Below, piece by piece: positions 1 through 8,457 of a DNA stretch of 25,833 bases. The translations under genes and the position numbers were made by a program. The stretch comes from a virus. Every line of letters starts with the position of its first letter. Positions within the stretch are counted from its first letter, which is position 1. Under the pieces are notes generated by a model that saw only the letters and a list, made by a program, of their open reading frames with translations, was not told the origin of the DNA and did no database searches. The stretch lies in the IMG/VR virus record IMGVR_UViG_3300035664_000075, positions 1-25,833 of that record; one strand, written 5' to 3'.

Positions 1-637
1 AATCACAAATATCAAAAATAGATTATTATCAAAACCCGCAATAACAACAACAAACTCTGTCACCTTCACATTCACTGCGACATCTATTCGTTGTGTTGGG
101 ATTATTAAAACTAATCTTCCTGTTGGCGCAACCTATTCATTAGCGAATGGTGCATATAATAGTGGTACAAAAACTACACTTGTTGCTAATCAAGATTTAA
201 TCTTTGGATTATCTGCAACGGCATCTGGTACATTCACTGTGACAATTACTAGCACTGCGCCAATTAGTATTGGACGAGTATTTGCTGGTGCAACAATTCA
301 ACCTACTGTGAATCATACTGCTGGTGCAGGACTTGGATATACCTCACAATCTACTGTGGAAACATCTGTTGGTGGTGTCGAGTATTTTAAATCAATGCCA
401 ATTAGACGTAATTTTAGTTTCACATTAGATTGGCTAACGGATGCTGAAGCCTATCAAACATTAGAGATAATTCGGGTATCTGATATCACAAATGAGGTAT
501 TGATAATCCCCGATTATGCAGATACAATATATGGTTATAAGCGTAATTTCATGGGACGATTATCAACGCTTTCTTCTATAAAAAACCCATATGTAAATAC
601 TCATCAAGTTGGATTTGAGATTTTGGAGATTGTGTAA
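1..637 (+). CDS. Tail/virion structural protein, 5' end outside the window
   Basis: The reading frame is open from the first complete codon (position 2) to the TAA at 635-637, so the gene starts before the window; the first in-window ATG would give only the last 132 residues. The visible 211 residues are rich in Thr, Ser, Asn and Gly with alternating beta-type patterning. The last ~85 residues are a more globular section with several aromatics (KSMPIRRNFSFTLDW, PDYADTIYGYKRNF). I do not recognise the family. The role is inferred from position: it lies directly before the giant tail fibre, and its stop codon is adjacent to that gene's ATG (TAAATG). A tail-tip or minor tail protein is likely. 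Confidence 0.6.
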   Translation, partial: ITNIKNRLLSKPAITTTNSVTFTFTATSIRCVGIIKTNLPVGATYSLANGAYNSGTKTTLVANQDLIFGLSATASGTFTVTITSTAPISIGRVFAGATIQPTVNHTAGAGLGYTSQSTVETSVGGVEYFKSMPIRRNFSFTLDWLTDAEAYQTLEIIRVSDITNEVLIIPDYADTIYGYKRNFMGRLSTLSSIKNPYVNTHQVGFEILEIV

Positions 638-3600
638 ATGGCTTTATATTTAGATGCACTTGGTCAAATTGTTGTCGCTAGTTCAATGCCTAGTGGTGGG
701 AGTGTTGTTCCCGCTCAACCATCTTCAAATCTAGTTGATACTGCTCCTTGGTTTAGAAGTCGTGATGACGGGTCTATTCAATGGCATCCCGCTAATTACT
801 ATAGTGGTAGTGGTGAAACGTCACTACTTCTCACAGGCATGCTCACAATCCCTGTATCAGTAGTTAATAGTAGCACTACAGGTGTTGTTCCTGTTGGTGG
901 TTTTGCTAATGCGACTGGTACATTTAGAGTATGGCTCGGTACACAAGATGTCACAACACTATGTACTTTTACAGCAGGTACACCAAATAATATCACTGCA
1001 AGCATTAATTCATCGACAGGTGTCTATTCTGCAACAGCAATGCCTGATGCACAATCATATGGTAGTATTGTTTTTACCGCATCCTATAAAGGACAATCAT
1101 TAGTTTTAACCTATGCTGTCACAAAAGCAAAAGATGGTGTGGTTGGTGCAAATGGTGCTAATTTTAGTATTGACCAAGCATCTGCAATATTTAATAAATC
1201 ATCTTCTGGTGTTGTGACACCTAGCGGGGGTATTCCTTTAACCACAAGTTATCAAAACGTATCTGCTATCACAGGGTATGTGTGGACGAAAAACGGCAAT
1301 ATCATTAGTGGTGTAACTACTTCATTTTATACTATTCCTATTGCCGATTATAATTCAGTAACAACAAACACTTATAGTTGCACAATAACAGGTACAATTA
1401 ATAATGTTATTGGTGCTACATTAACCGATACCATTACTGTGCCAATGTTACTTGATGGGTCATCAACACCTACAGTTGTGCTATCTAATGAGAACATGAC
1501 TTTCCCTGCTTCCAATTTAGGATTCTCAGGGATTTCATTTGCGTCAGGTTCATGTGAAATCACAGCGTATATTGGCTCAACACAATTAACCTATAATAAT
1601 GCAGGTGGAGCTAATACGTTTAAATGTACTGTGAGTGCAACAAACGTCACAGTAGCGGGTGGAACAATTAGTGGTAATAAATTAATCCTTCCTGCTCCAA
1701 CAGCAATGTCTGCGGATAGTGCGTTTCTTGATATTGCAACCACCATTTATGATTCAACTGGTACGGCGTTAAGTGGTATTCTCGTTAGTCGTGTGACCTA
1801 TGCATTAAGTCGTGCTGGTATCAAAGGTGATACAGGTGATGCGGTTGATTTCATCTTTGTGCGTAGTGCGTCTCAACCTGCAACTCCCGCTGCGTCAAGT
1901 GGTGTACCTAGCTCACCTATTCAATGGTATACTGATGTGGCATCCGTTCCTGCGTCAACAAACCCATTGTGGTCAAGTGTAGGCTTTAAAGCTACTGGTG
2001 CATCAAATTATACTTGGGATACACCAAGTCGCATTGAAGGTGCTAATGTTGCAGAAATATCTGTTTATACTCGTGGTGTGCCTACTACAACTCCTACGGG
2101 TGGGACGTATAACTTTGGCTACGCATCGCCCATAACAAGCCTACCAACGTCCACTGGTGCAACATGGAGTGCTAATATCCCAACAGGAACGACTCCTGTT
2201 TATGTATCACGAGCAGTGGTTTCAGCACCTGCTGGTAATACAACAGCAATCAATATCACTGGATGGTCAACACCTGTAATTAGTTTCCAAGATGGTGTGG
2301 ATACCACTGCATATTGGATTAGTTGCACAAATTCTTTAAAGCGAAACACAGCACTTGTTTATACTCCAACAACTGTGTCAATGAGTGCATTTAGCAAAAC
2401 AGGAACTGCAAACCCTGTTGCTTATGCTGGACGTTTTAAGGTTTATGAAAATGGGTCATTAACCGCTAGTTATACCTCTGCATCAGACCAATCAACCTAT
2501 GCCTATACACCAAGTGCAAATAATCTCACACAATTAAAAGTTGAAGTTTATTTAGCGGGTGGTACAACGACTAAGTTAGATGAGCAAACCATTCCTATTT
2601 TGCAAGATGGCTCTAGTGCAATTAGTATTGTGGATTCAAATAATAACGTCACGATTCCAACAGCAAGTGATGGAAGCTCAAGTGGGACTTATCCTAATTC
2701 TGGCACAACTATTCAAGTATATGAAGGTTCAACCGCATTAACTTATACGACAGGAACTGTGACAAACGGCACATTCTCTGTTTCTGTGTCACAGAATCCT
2801 GCAAGCACAATCACACTTGGTGCAACAAGTGGTAATGCAACAACATCATTTATTATTGCTAATCATAGTAATATGGTTGCTGGTACACACTCTGTGAGTG
2901 TTGTATTTACAATTACCGCTAAAAAGTCAGATGGAACATCCGTCACATTAACTGAAACACAAACAATAACTAAAGCCAAAGCAGGTGTGCCATCATATAC
3001 TTGGACTAAATATGCTACCGATGCGGCTGGAACAGGCTTAACTGATTCACCTACAGGGATGTCATATATCGGTATTGCGGTGAATCAAAGCTCACCAACG
3101 GAATCAACAAACCCTGCGTTATACACATGGAGTAAGATATTAGGTGACACAGGTCTTGCAGGAACATCAGTTTATACGGCTACTATTTATTATCAACCTA
3201 ACTCAGCATCCACACCTCCTGCTCCATCAGGTGGAACATATGTTTTCAATGGCAATGTATTAAATCAACCATCACCTTGGTCTAAAACGATGCCAGCGGC
3301 ATCACAAACATTACCAACATATCAATGCCAGTTTACCTTTGTTACAAATCCACCGTCAACAACAATAAACAGTACATTAACAGCAGGAACGTGGTCTACA
3401 CCCACTGTTGTGTCACAATTAGGAATTAATGGCTCAAGTGGTAGCACGGCTGTTAGGGTTTACTTAAAGAATTCAAGTTCATCTGCGGCATCATCTAATC
3501 CATCTGGAAACATAACCGCAACAGGTTCGGCAAACGATACTTGGTACACCAATACCCAAACACTTGTGACAGGTCAATTCCAATGGCAATGTGACGGAAC

Positions 3601-4615
3601 ATATAATCCAAATACGAATTCAACCACTTGGGGTCCACCTTATTTAACTTTATTTAAAGTTGATACATTATCAGCCTTTACTGTGAATACAGGTGCATTA
3701 ACTGTTAATAATGCATTAACTGTTTCCACAGGTGGTGTGATTAAATCGGGTATGAGTAACTTTGCCACAGGTACGGGTTATTGGCTTGATTATAATGGAG
3801 GTGTGCCTAGATTTAGTATTGGCACAGGTGCATCTGGAACAATGTCAAAAGGCTTATCATGGGATGGTAGTACAGCTAAATTCTTTGGTGGTGGTACATT
3901 TAGTGGTGAATTATCTGCCGCATCAGGTACATTTGCTGGTTCTCTTTCAGCCGCAACAGGCTCATTTGCAGGTACAGTTACTGTAGGTTCTTCTCCCGCA
4001 GTTAGTGGGACTACTATGACAGGTAGTGGTGCAGTTTTGAACTCTAATGGTACTTTTGCTATAGGTAACTCAACTGCTAATATTAGTTTTAATGGGAGTA
4101 CATTTACTTTTAATGGTGAAGTTGTAAGTAATACAAACTTAAAAGCTAATTCTACTTCAGCAATATACTCTGGAGCAGGTTCAGTAACATCTTCTTCTTG
4201 GTCGGCAGGGGTAAGTCAATACTCTGGGTCATTAGTTGCTTGTGTTCCCCCAACAGGTGGTAGGGGAAACTCTGGTAAAATAGTATTATCTGCGGTTGTT
4301 TCTGTTGGTAGTAATAGTGCAACTAACAGAGGTATTAAAGTTGGATTTCAGATAAGCACTGACGGAGGAAGCACTTGGTCAGATATGGATACTGCGTGGG
4401 GCGGAGCTACGTTTAGCTACTATATGAACGCTGCAACTTTTACTACGACTGATTTTTTACCTTTAGCCTTTGCAGATACTTTAGGTGGCAACCCTCTTTA
4501 CCCTATCACTAGCACTACTACTTACCGTATCCGTTGTAAAGTTTCCTTTAATGCTAGTAATACTACAAGCCATACTTTCAAATTTAATCTAATTGCAATG
4601 GATTTATACAAATGA
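638..4615 (+). CDS. Giant tail fibre / tail-tip host-recognition protein (1325 aa)
   Basis: Likely the receptor-binding fibre of the virion. After an N-terminal section (about residues 1-160) come repeated Ser/Thr/Gly-rich, Ig-like beta modules separated by short collagen-like or polar linkers such as KAKDGVVGANGAN, IKGDTGDA, KAKAGVPSYTW and LGDTGLAGTS. Similar phrases recur (DGSSTPTVVL and DGSSAISIV; TNPLW and TNPALYTW), indicating internal module duplication. From about residue 1010 the protein has tandem short beta repeats (SGELSAASGTFAGSLSAATG) of the kind seen in C-terminal shafts of lambda J-type tip proteins, followed by a distinct ~180-residue tip ending in NLIAMDLYK. A GGAG lies 9 nt before the ATG. 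The stop overlaps the next start (ATGA), fitting a fibre-chaperone pair. The exact family and receptor cannot be read from the sequence. Confidence 0.8.
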   Translation: MALYLDALGQIVVASSMPSGGSVVPAQPSSNLVDTAPWFRSRDDGSIQWHPANYYSGSGETSLLLTGMLTIPVSVVNSSTTGVVPVGGFANATGTFRVWLGTQDVTTLCTFTAGTPNNITASINSSTGVYSATAMPDAQSYGSIVFTASYKGQSLVLTYAVTKAKDGVVGANGANFSIDQASAIFNKSSSGVVTPSGGIPLTTSYQNVSAITGYVWTKNGNIISGVTTSFYTIPIADYNSVTTNTYSCTITGTINNVIGATLTDTITVPMLLDGSSTPTVVLSNENMTFPASNLGFSGISFASGSCEITAYIGSTQLTYNNAGGANTFKCTVSATNVTVAGGTISGNKLILPAPTAMSADSAFLDIATTIYDSTGTALSGILVSRVTYALSRAGIKGDTGDAVDFIFVRSASQPATPAASSGVPSSPIQWYTDVASVPASTNPLWSSVGFKATGASNYTWDTPSRIEGANVAEISVYTRGVPTTTPTGGTYNFGYASPITSLPTSTGATWSANIPTGTTPVYVSRAVVSAPAGNTTAINITGWSTPVISFQDGVDTTAYWISCTNSLKRNTALVYTPTTVSMSAFSKTGTANPVAYAGRFKVYENGSLTASYTSASDQSTYAYTPSANNLTQLKVEVYLAGGTTTKLDEQTIPILQDGSSAISIVDSNNNVTIPTASDGSSSGTYPNSGTTIQVYEGSTALTYTTGTVTNGTFSVSVSQNPASTITLGATSGNATTSFIIANHSNMVAGTHSVSVVFTITAKKSDGTSVTLTETQTITKAKAGVPSYTWTKYATDAAGTGLTDSPTGMSYIGIAVNQSSPTESTNPALYTWSKILGDTGLAGTSVYTATIYYQPNSASTPPAPSGGTYVFNGNVLNQPSPWSKTMPAASQTLPTYQCQFTFVTNPPSTTINSTLTAGTWSTPTVVSQLGINGSSGSTAVRVYLKNSSSSAASSNPSGNITATGSANDTWYTNTQTLVTGQFQWQCDGTYNPNTNSTTWGPPYLTLFKVDTLSAFTVNTGALTVNNALTVSTGGVIKSGMSNFATGTGYWLDYNGGVPRFSIGTGASGTMSKGLSWDGSTAKFFGGGTFSGELSAASGTFAGSLSAATGSFAGTVTVGSSPAVSGTTMTGSGAVLNSNGTFAIGNSTANISFNGSTFTFNGEVVSNTNLKANSTSAIYSGAGSVTSSSWSAGVSQYSGSLVACVPPTGGRGNSGKIVLSAVVSVGSNSATNRGIKVGFQISTDGGSTWSDMDTAWGGATFSYYMNAATFTTTDFLPLAFADTLGGNPLYPITSTTTYRIRCKVSFNASNTTSHTFKFNLIAMDLYK

Positions 4616-5037
4616 TTAATTTACTTTATTACAATGAGAATGGAGAGATAGTTCAAACCTTTGGAATCCCAGAGTTTGCAATACCAGCTTATACGCCTCC
4701 AGAAGGTTTATTTAAACTAGAAGTTGATATGCCTATTGGAGAAAACACTCACTATGTTGTAAATGGTAAGCTAGTTGAGTTGCCACCTAAACCAGATATA
4801 ACTTATATATTTGATTATAGCAGTAAAATTTGGGTTGAGAGTCCAGAGATAGCTGGAAATATAGTTAGAGATGTAAGAAATACTTTGCTAACTGAAGCAG
4901 ATATTCTAATCTTTAAAGCTGAGGATTTAGGACAAGATACAACATTATTAAGGGCATATCGACAGGCACTTAGAGATATAACAATACAACAAGGCTTCCC
5001 ATTAGACGTAATTTTCCCAACCCTACCACAACAATAG
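4612..5037 (+). CDS. Tail-assembly chaperone-like protein (141 aa)
   Basis: The N-terminal half has the short beta character of small fibre-associated proteins. The C-terminal section, from IVRDVRNTLLTEADIL to LRAYRQALRDITIQQGFP and a final VIFPTLP, matches the pattern I know from the phage tail assembly chaperone family (Pfam Phage_tail_APC): Arg-rich helix, LL.E.D, then YRQALRD, then a P-rich end. It follows the fibre gene with an ATGA overlap, the usual place for a protein that helps fold or trimerise the fibre. ATA (Ile), AGA (Arg) and GGA (Gly) codons seem more frequent here than in the first 3.3 kb of the fibre gene, a hint of separate ancestry. Family assignment is by motif only. Confidence 0.7.
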   Translation: MINLLYYNENGEIVQTFGIPEFAIPAYTPPEGLFKLEVDMPIGENTHYVVNGKLVELPPKPDITYIFDYSSKIWVESPEIAGNIVRDVRNTLLTEADILIFKAEDLGQDTTLLRAYRQALRDITIQQGFPLDVIFPTLPQQ

Positions 5038-5046
5038 GTATTTAAA

Positions 5047-5202
5047 ATGGCATCAAAAACACTTGCCCAACATAAGTTAATGCTCGCAGCAGCTAATAAT
5101 AAAGCCTTTGCTAAGAAAGCGGGCATTCCAATGTCTGTGGCAAAAGATTTTGTAGCGGCAGATAAGAAGGCTGGTAAGTTTAAAGCTAAAAAGAAGAAGT
5201 AA
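5047..5202 (+). CDS. Small basic phage protein (51 aa)
   Basis: ATG at 5047 is preceded by AGGT with 8 nt spacing; the frame closes with TAA at 5200-5202. The product is highly basic: a helical MASKTLAQHKLMLAAANN start, a central KKAGIPMSVAKDFVAADKK and a lysine-only tail (KFKAKKKK). Short Lys-rich proteins of this style (AAANN.AFAKK.GIP..VAK.F.AADK) occur at the end of structural operons in other phages, but I know of no established function; nucleic-acid or virion association is a guess from charge. It is the last gene before the convergent terminator. Confidence 0.75.
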   Translation: MASKTLAQHKLMLAAANNKAFAKKAGIPMSVAKDFVAADKKAGKFKAKKKK

Positions 5203-5204
5203 AG

Positions 5205-5230
5205 ATAATGCCCCGAAAGGGGCATTATTT
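5205..5230. terminator. Bidirectional rho-independent terminator between convergent operons
   Basis: A perfect 10-bp stem (ATAATGCCCC / GGGGCATTAT) closes a GAAA loop. On the + strand the stem is followed by TTATTAA; read on the - strand it is followed by CTTT. It sits 2 nt after the + strand stop at 5202 and 1 nt past the lysozyme stop at 5232-5234, so it can end both operons. Confidence 0.9.
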
Positions 5231-5231
5231 A

Positions 5232-5708
5232 TTAAGCTATATGACCACTTTTAAGGATACTCGCTAAATCAATAGCACGTCCATAAACTTGTCTTGCCCA
5301 TTTTGATTTAAGCATCTCTTGTGATGCTTGTGTGAAGCGTCTATTCTCAATTAACTTAATTGTCTTTGTGAATTTACCTAATCCACCCAGACCCATGTTA
5401 TACCCCATATCCAGCATCACATACTGTGACGTAACAGGTAATTGAGAATACCAACTATATGTCTCATGTAATTGTGCATCCAGTTGATTGCACATTTCAC
5501 TCACAAAGAATTCCGCCTTTTCTTTTGACACACCTTGGCGATGAATAATCTTAATTTGTCTCGGTGATAATTCCAAAGGATTCTTTGTTAAGTTATAACC
5601 ATATCCCACAGAGATATCGCCATTTCTATCATGATACGGCATCTTGCGATAACCTTCATGCTCACTTGTACCAATAACACACAAACTTAATACTGCTGCG
5701 GTAATCAT
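5232..5708 (-). CDS. T4-type lysozyme (GH24), hydrophobic N-terminus, lysozyme 1
   Basis: Endolysin that should cleave the MurNAc-GlcNAc bond of peptidoglycan. The E-X8-D-X5-T layout of the family appears as E18 (SEHEGYR), D27 (YHDRNGD) and S33 (DISVGYGYN), so Ser replaces the usual Thr. The rest follows the fold: QYVMLDMGYNMGLGGLGKF and a C-terminal KSKWARQVYGRAIDLASIL. Residues 1-14 (MITAAVLSLCVIGT) are hydrophobic with small residues and a Cys just before the catalytic Glu, as in signal-arrest-release endolysins, but the stretch is short, so host Sec export is uncertain. GGAGAGA lies 5 nt before the ATG, and an in-frame stop upstream prevents a longer start. It is last in the leftward block and is a co-linear paralogue of the lysozyme at 8454-8921. 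Confidence 0.88.
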   Translation of the reverse strand: MITAAVLSLCVIGTSEHEGYRKMPYHDRNGDISVGYGYNLTKNPLELSPRQIKIIHRQGVSKEKAEFFVSEMCNQLDAQLHETYSWYSQLPVTSQYVMLDMGYNMGLGGLGKFTKTIKLIENRRFTQASQEMLKSKWARQVYGRAIDLASILKSGHIA

Positions 5709-5792
5709 AAGAGTCTCTCCATTCTTATTTTGTTTTTCATAACATCATTTCCAAACTAAGGAAGATGCAGTTTATCATCCGTTTATTAAATT

Positions 5793-7952
5793 TTACTTAA
5801 ATCCAACATCTCTCAATATTTCATAGCACTTGGTGATATACCAATCATAATCTAAGTCAATAGGTATCTCCTTTGTTAATCGCATCATGGGTCTGCACTT
5901 CTCAGACATCGGCACAGTGTGACCCGTCTTAGCATAAATAAGAGCCGTATTAGTCGCTGTACTGTGATAAAAGCGTACAACCTTACCTAAGTATTCCGTA
6001 TCTTTTACTGCGCCACCATCGACCTTACAGAGCGTTAGAAACGCATTCATTCTAGTGCATCCTCTCACTGTGTCTTCAATAAATGTTCCGTTCTTTAAAA
6101 ACTCGGCAACAGCTTCCGAGCAAATCATATTAGATGTATTTTTATCAATCTCAAGCTCAGATGGTTTTGTGTAATAGGAATAAGCACCTTTACGTTTAAT
6201 CTCACCATTGGTTTTAATGGCAAAATAATTATTCACATCACGACTGTGGATAGATTGATAATGGGCATATTCCATATTGAATCCAGTATCATGCATCCAC
6301 TGTGAAATGATATCCGTCACAAGCTCGCTATTGCGTGGTGACCTAATTACCACACCATCTGTGTTAGCCGATACACATTGCACACCTGCTAAGTGTAATC
6401 GCTCAATAAGCATTAAAAGGGATAATTGACCTGTCACTGTCACAGCAACTAAGAGCTTTGGCGCAAACAAAATACTATACTCTGAGCCAAACTTACCAAA
6501 TGACCCATTGAGCAAAATCTTATAACACGCATCAATAATTTTATCTTTTACTTTCTTAGCCTGAACACGTTTATCTAATGCGCCTTTATATACTTTTAAG
6601 AATATATTACCCAGTTGCTCTGGGTATAACTGAAGTAACATAATGATTGATGGATAATAAGAGGTCACATCCGCATCAATAAGCTCGAAATCATCATCCG
6701 AAAAGTGAGATATTGATTTCTCAGTTGAATGCAAACCACCTGAGCCAAGCTGATACCCAACACCATCAATAATAATCATTGTGTTTTTAAGAAGCTCTGA
6801 GCGCATCTTACCGCCCACAAATTCAAATCGCTCAGTCTTTAAGTCTTGTAATACTTTTTGAAGTTCTGGTGTTTTAAACTCAATAAACTTAGGTGCGCTA
6901 TAAGTGATAATTGCATTCTCATCAACTTTACCTTTATAGATTTCACGACCTAAGAAACCTTCAACTTCTTTCTTGATAATGGCTTCAGCCATCTGTGCAT
7001 CAGATTTTGAGCGAATGTCTAGTTTATTCTGTTTACCCACACTATCTCTAAGTTGTATTTGTGGGTAAAGAAAGTTATAAAGATAGGCTGTTGCTTCACA
7101 GTCATTAAGACAATACCTACGCACAATAGTCATTTGGTCATAATTTAAATCAATACCTGCTTTGAATGGGAGGTCTTGAATATTTGGGCAATTAAGTCTT
7201 GCAGCATATTGCTTTAATGATGCCTTACCTTTTGATACCTCAATCAAATCAATGTGGTCTAAATCAAGTTGCTTAACCTTGAAATGTTTTAAGACTTGAT
7301 AGGGTCTTGATTCCTCCAAAATAAGCATCTCAGTGGCTCGCCATAGCTCGGAAAAACTTTTCCCATGCAATGCCATTGCTAAGATAACAGAGTCGAATTT
7401 GATGCCATTAAAGCTAATTAAGGTATGGTTGTTCACAAACCATGTGAGTAAAGGAATATCTAATTCGTAATCATCATACTTTTCAAAGTAATAGCATTTA
7501 CCCGTGCGATATCCAACAAAGAATATTAGGAAGTAATTACCATAAATCTCAATATCGAACACAAGTTCTTCATCAAAAGGCTGATTGAATGATGCCCACA
7601 GGTTATATTGATATGACTGTGAATCCTCTAAGTTAGGAAGATAGTCTGGTTCTTCCCATGTGCGTGAAGGAATAATAGCTTGTTGCTTTTGTTTCTTTGG
7701 TCGTATCTCGGTTTCACCACCAAATAAATCAAAATGAAATTTAATATTTTCTTGAACACCAAAATACCGTTCAATCTTTGTATTGACATCATCTTCAAAT
7801 ACATTACAAATCAATCGGTATTCTGATTCTGTGATTTTAACAAGCACATCATCTTCTGATGCCAAATCATTTTCATATAGCAATTCTAAAATATTATCAT
7901 GTGACCAGTCACAATAATGCGCTAAATCAAATGAGCTAATATACTTAGCCAT
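5793..7952 (-). CDS. Family B DNA polymerase with 3'-5' exonuclease (719 aa)
   Basis: Likely the phage replicative polymerase. The exonuclease domain shows ExoI FDIE (D133, E135), ExoII FNGIKFD (N182, D187) and ExoIII YCLND (Y280, D284). The polymerase domain has motif A DVTSYYPS (D428), motif B KILLNGSFG (K478, N482, G486) and motif C SANTDGVVI (N530, T531, D532). Family B normally has DTD in motif C; here the first Asp is Asn, which may be a trait of this phage subfamily. The first ~125 residues are an acidic extension I do not recognise. Length fits compact phage B-type enzymes. GGAGAG lies 5 nt before the ATG. A terminator lies directly upstream (7979-8015), so the gene probably needs read-through or the nested promoter noted there. 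Confidence 0.92.
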   Translation of the reverse strand: MAKYISSFDLAHYCDWSHDNILELLYENDLASEDDVLVKITESEYRLICNVFEDDVNTKIERYFGVQENIKFHFDLFGGETEIRPKKQKQQAIIPSRTWEEPDYLPNLEDSQSYQYNLWASFNQPFDEELVFDIEIYGNYFLIFFVGYRTGKCYYFEKYDDYELDIPLLTWFVNNHTLISFNGIKFDSVILAMALHGKSFSELWRATEMLILEESRPYQVLKHFKVKQLDLDHIDLIEVSKGKASLKQYAARLNCPNIQDLPFKAGIDLNYDQMTIVRRYCLNDCEATAYLYNFLYPQIQLRDSVGKQNKLDIRSKSDAQMAEAIIKKEVEGFLGREIYKGKVDENAIITYSAPKFIEFKTPELQKVLQDLKTERFEFVGGKMRSELLKNTMIIIDGVGYQLGSGGLHSTEKSISHFSDDDFELIDADVTSYYPSIIMLLQLYPEQLGNIFLKVYKGALDKRVQAKKVKDKIIDACYKILLNGSFGKFGSEYSILFAPKLLVAVTVTGQLSLLMLIERLHLAGVQCVSANTDGVVIRSPRNSELVTDIISQWMHDTGFNMEYAHYQSIHSRDVNNYFAIKTNGEIKRKGAYSYYTKPSELEIDKNTSNMICSEAVAEFLKNGTFIEDTVRGCTRMNAFLTLCKVDGGAVKDTEYLGKVVRFYHSTATNTALIYAKTGHTVPMSEKCRPMMRLTKEIPIDLDYDWYITKCYEILRDVGFK

Positions 7953-7978
7953 TCATCTCTCCATAAATTTTAAGCAAT

Positions 7979-8015
7979 AAAAAACCTTGAATTGATTTTA
8001 TAACAAGTCAAGGTT
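7979..8015 (-). terminator. Rho-independent terminator upstream of the polymerase gene
   Basis: Reading leftward, AACCTTGA (8015-8008) pairs with TCAAGGTT (7990-7983) across a 17-nt loop, and the transcript then runs into a T-rich tract (7984-7979). It begins 14 nt after the stop of the holin-like gene, so it can separate the lysis pair from polB. The stem is only 8 bp and AT-containing, so termination may be partial. Confidence 0.65.
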
Positions 8016-8024
8016 CTCTGTAAA
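7997..8024 (-). promoter_or_regulatory. Candidate leftward promoter nested in the terminator
   Basis: TTTACA (8024-8019; 5/6 of the -35 consensus), a 16-nt spacer and TATAAA (8002-7997; 5/6 of the -10 consensus). Initiation would fall near 7990, inside the 3' arm of the terminator stem, so transcripts from this promoter could not form the hairpin and would read into polB. It rests on consensus matching in AT-rich DNA. Confidence 0.35.
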
Positions 8025-8028
8025 GCAA

Positions 8029-8457
8029 TTATCCGTTTGGATGTATTGTGTTCTGTATAAACCAAAAAAGAATTGCACCCATCGCAGTGGCAATTGCGCT
8101 ACCTGCCCAATAGATTAATTTCTCTAATGCAATTATTTTTTTTTCTAAAAAACCAGTATGCACCATCTTAAGTTCGGTTTCATTTAGTTTTTGTTCAAGA
8201 TTATCTATTTTAGTACCAAACCGCTCAAAAGTCTTTTTTGTGAGTTCGGAGTTTTCTTGTGAACGTCTATCACGCTCATCTAATTTGAGAACGACTGTAT
8301 TCATACTTAGTGCTATATCAGATAATTGTGTGCATAGCCGTTTCACTGTGTCTTTTATCTCAGTTAAATCTTTTTCGAGATTGTCCACAGTGGACTCCGT
8401 TTGAAGAAGACGAGTCAGTTCAGTGTTCTCTGGTTTGCCTTGCCAGAATTCACTCAT
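8029..8457 (-). CDS. Coiled-coil protein with C-terminal membrane segment, holin-like candidate (142 aa)
   Basis: Residues 20-112 are charged and helical with heptad-like Leu/Ile spacing (VDNLEKDLTEIKDTVKRL; TKIDNLEQKLNETELKM), suggesting a coiled coil. Residues 114-134 (LIYWAGSAIATAMGAILFWFI) form one transmembrane helix followed by a short tail. This layout resembles XhlA-type holin or holin-associated proteins: cytoplasmic coil, then a C-terminal anchor. Its start overlaps the stop of lysozyme 2 by ATGA, the expected setting for a lysis partner. There is no sequence proof that it forms lesions, and a structural membrane anchor or spanin-like role is possible. A terminator follows the gene. 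Confidence 0.72.
   Translation of the reverse strand: MSEFWQGKPENTELTRLLQTESTVDNLEKDLTEIKDTVKRLCTQLSDIALSMNTVVLKLDERDRRSQENSELTKKTFERFGTKIDNLEQKLNETELKMVHTGFLEKKIIALEKLIYWAGSAIATAMGAILFWFIQNTIHPNG

Noticed and set aside
4815-5225. A 136-codon open frame on the - strand opposite the chaperone gene
   Set aside because: It runs across the bidirectional terminator and is antisense to two well-supported + strand genes; no ribosome site and an atypical composition.
5709-5792. Two tiny frames (13 and 11 codons) between polB and lysozyme 1
   Set aside because: Too short, without convincing ribosome sites; the 11-codon frame ends at the lysozyme ATGA only by chance of the GGAGAGACTCTTATGA sequence. 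The gap is otherwise featureless.
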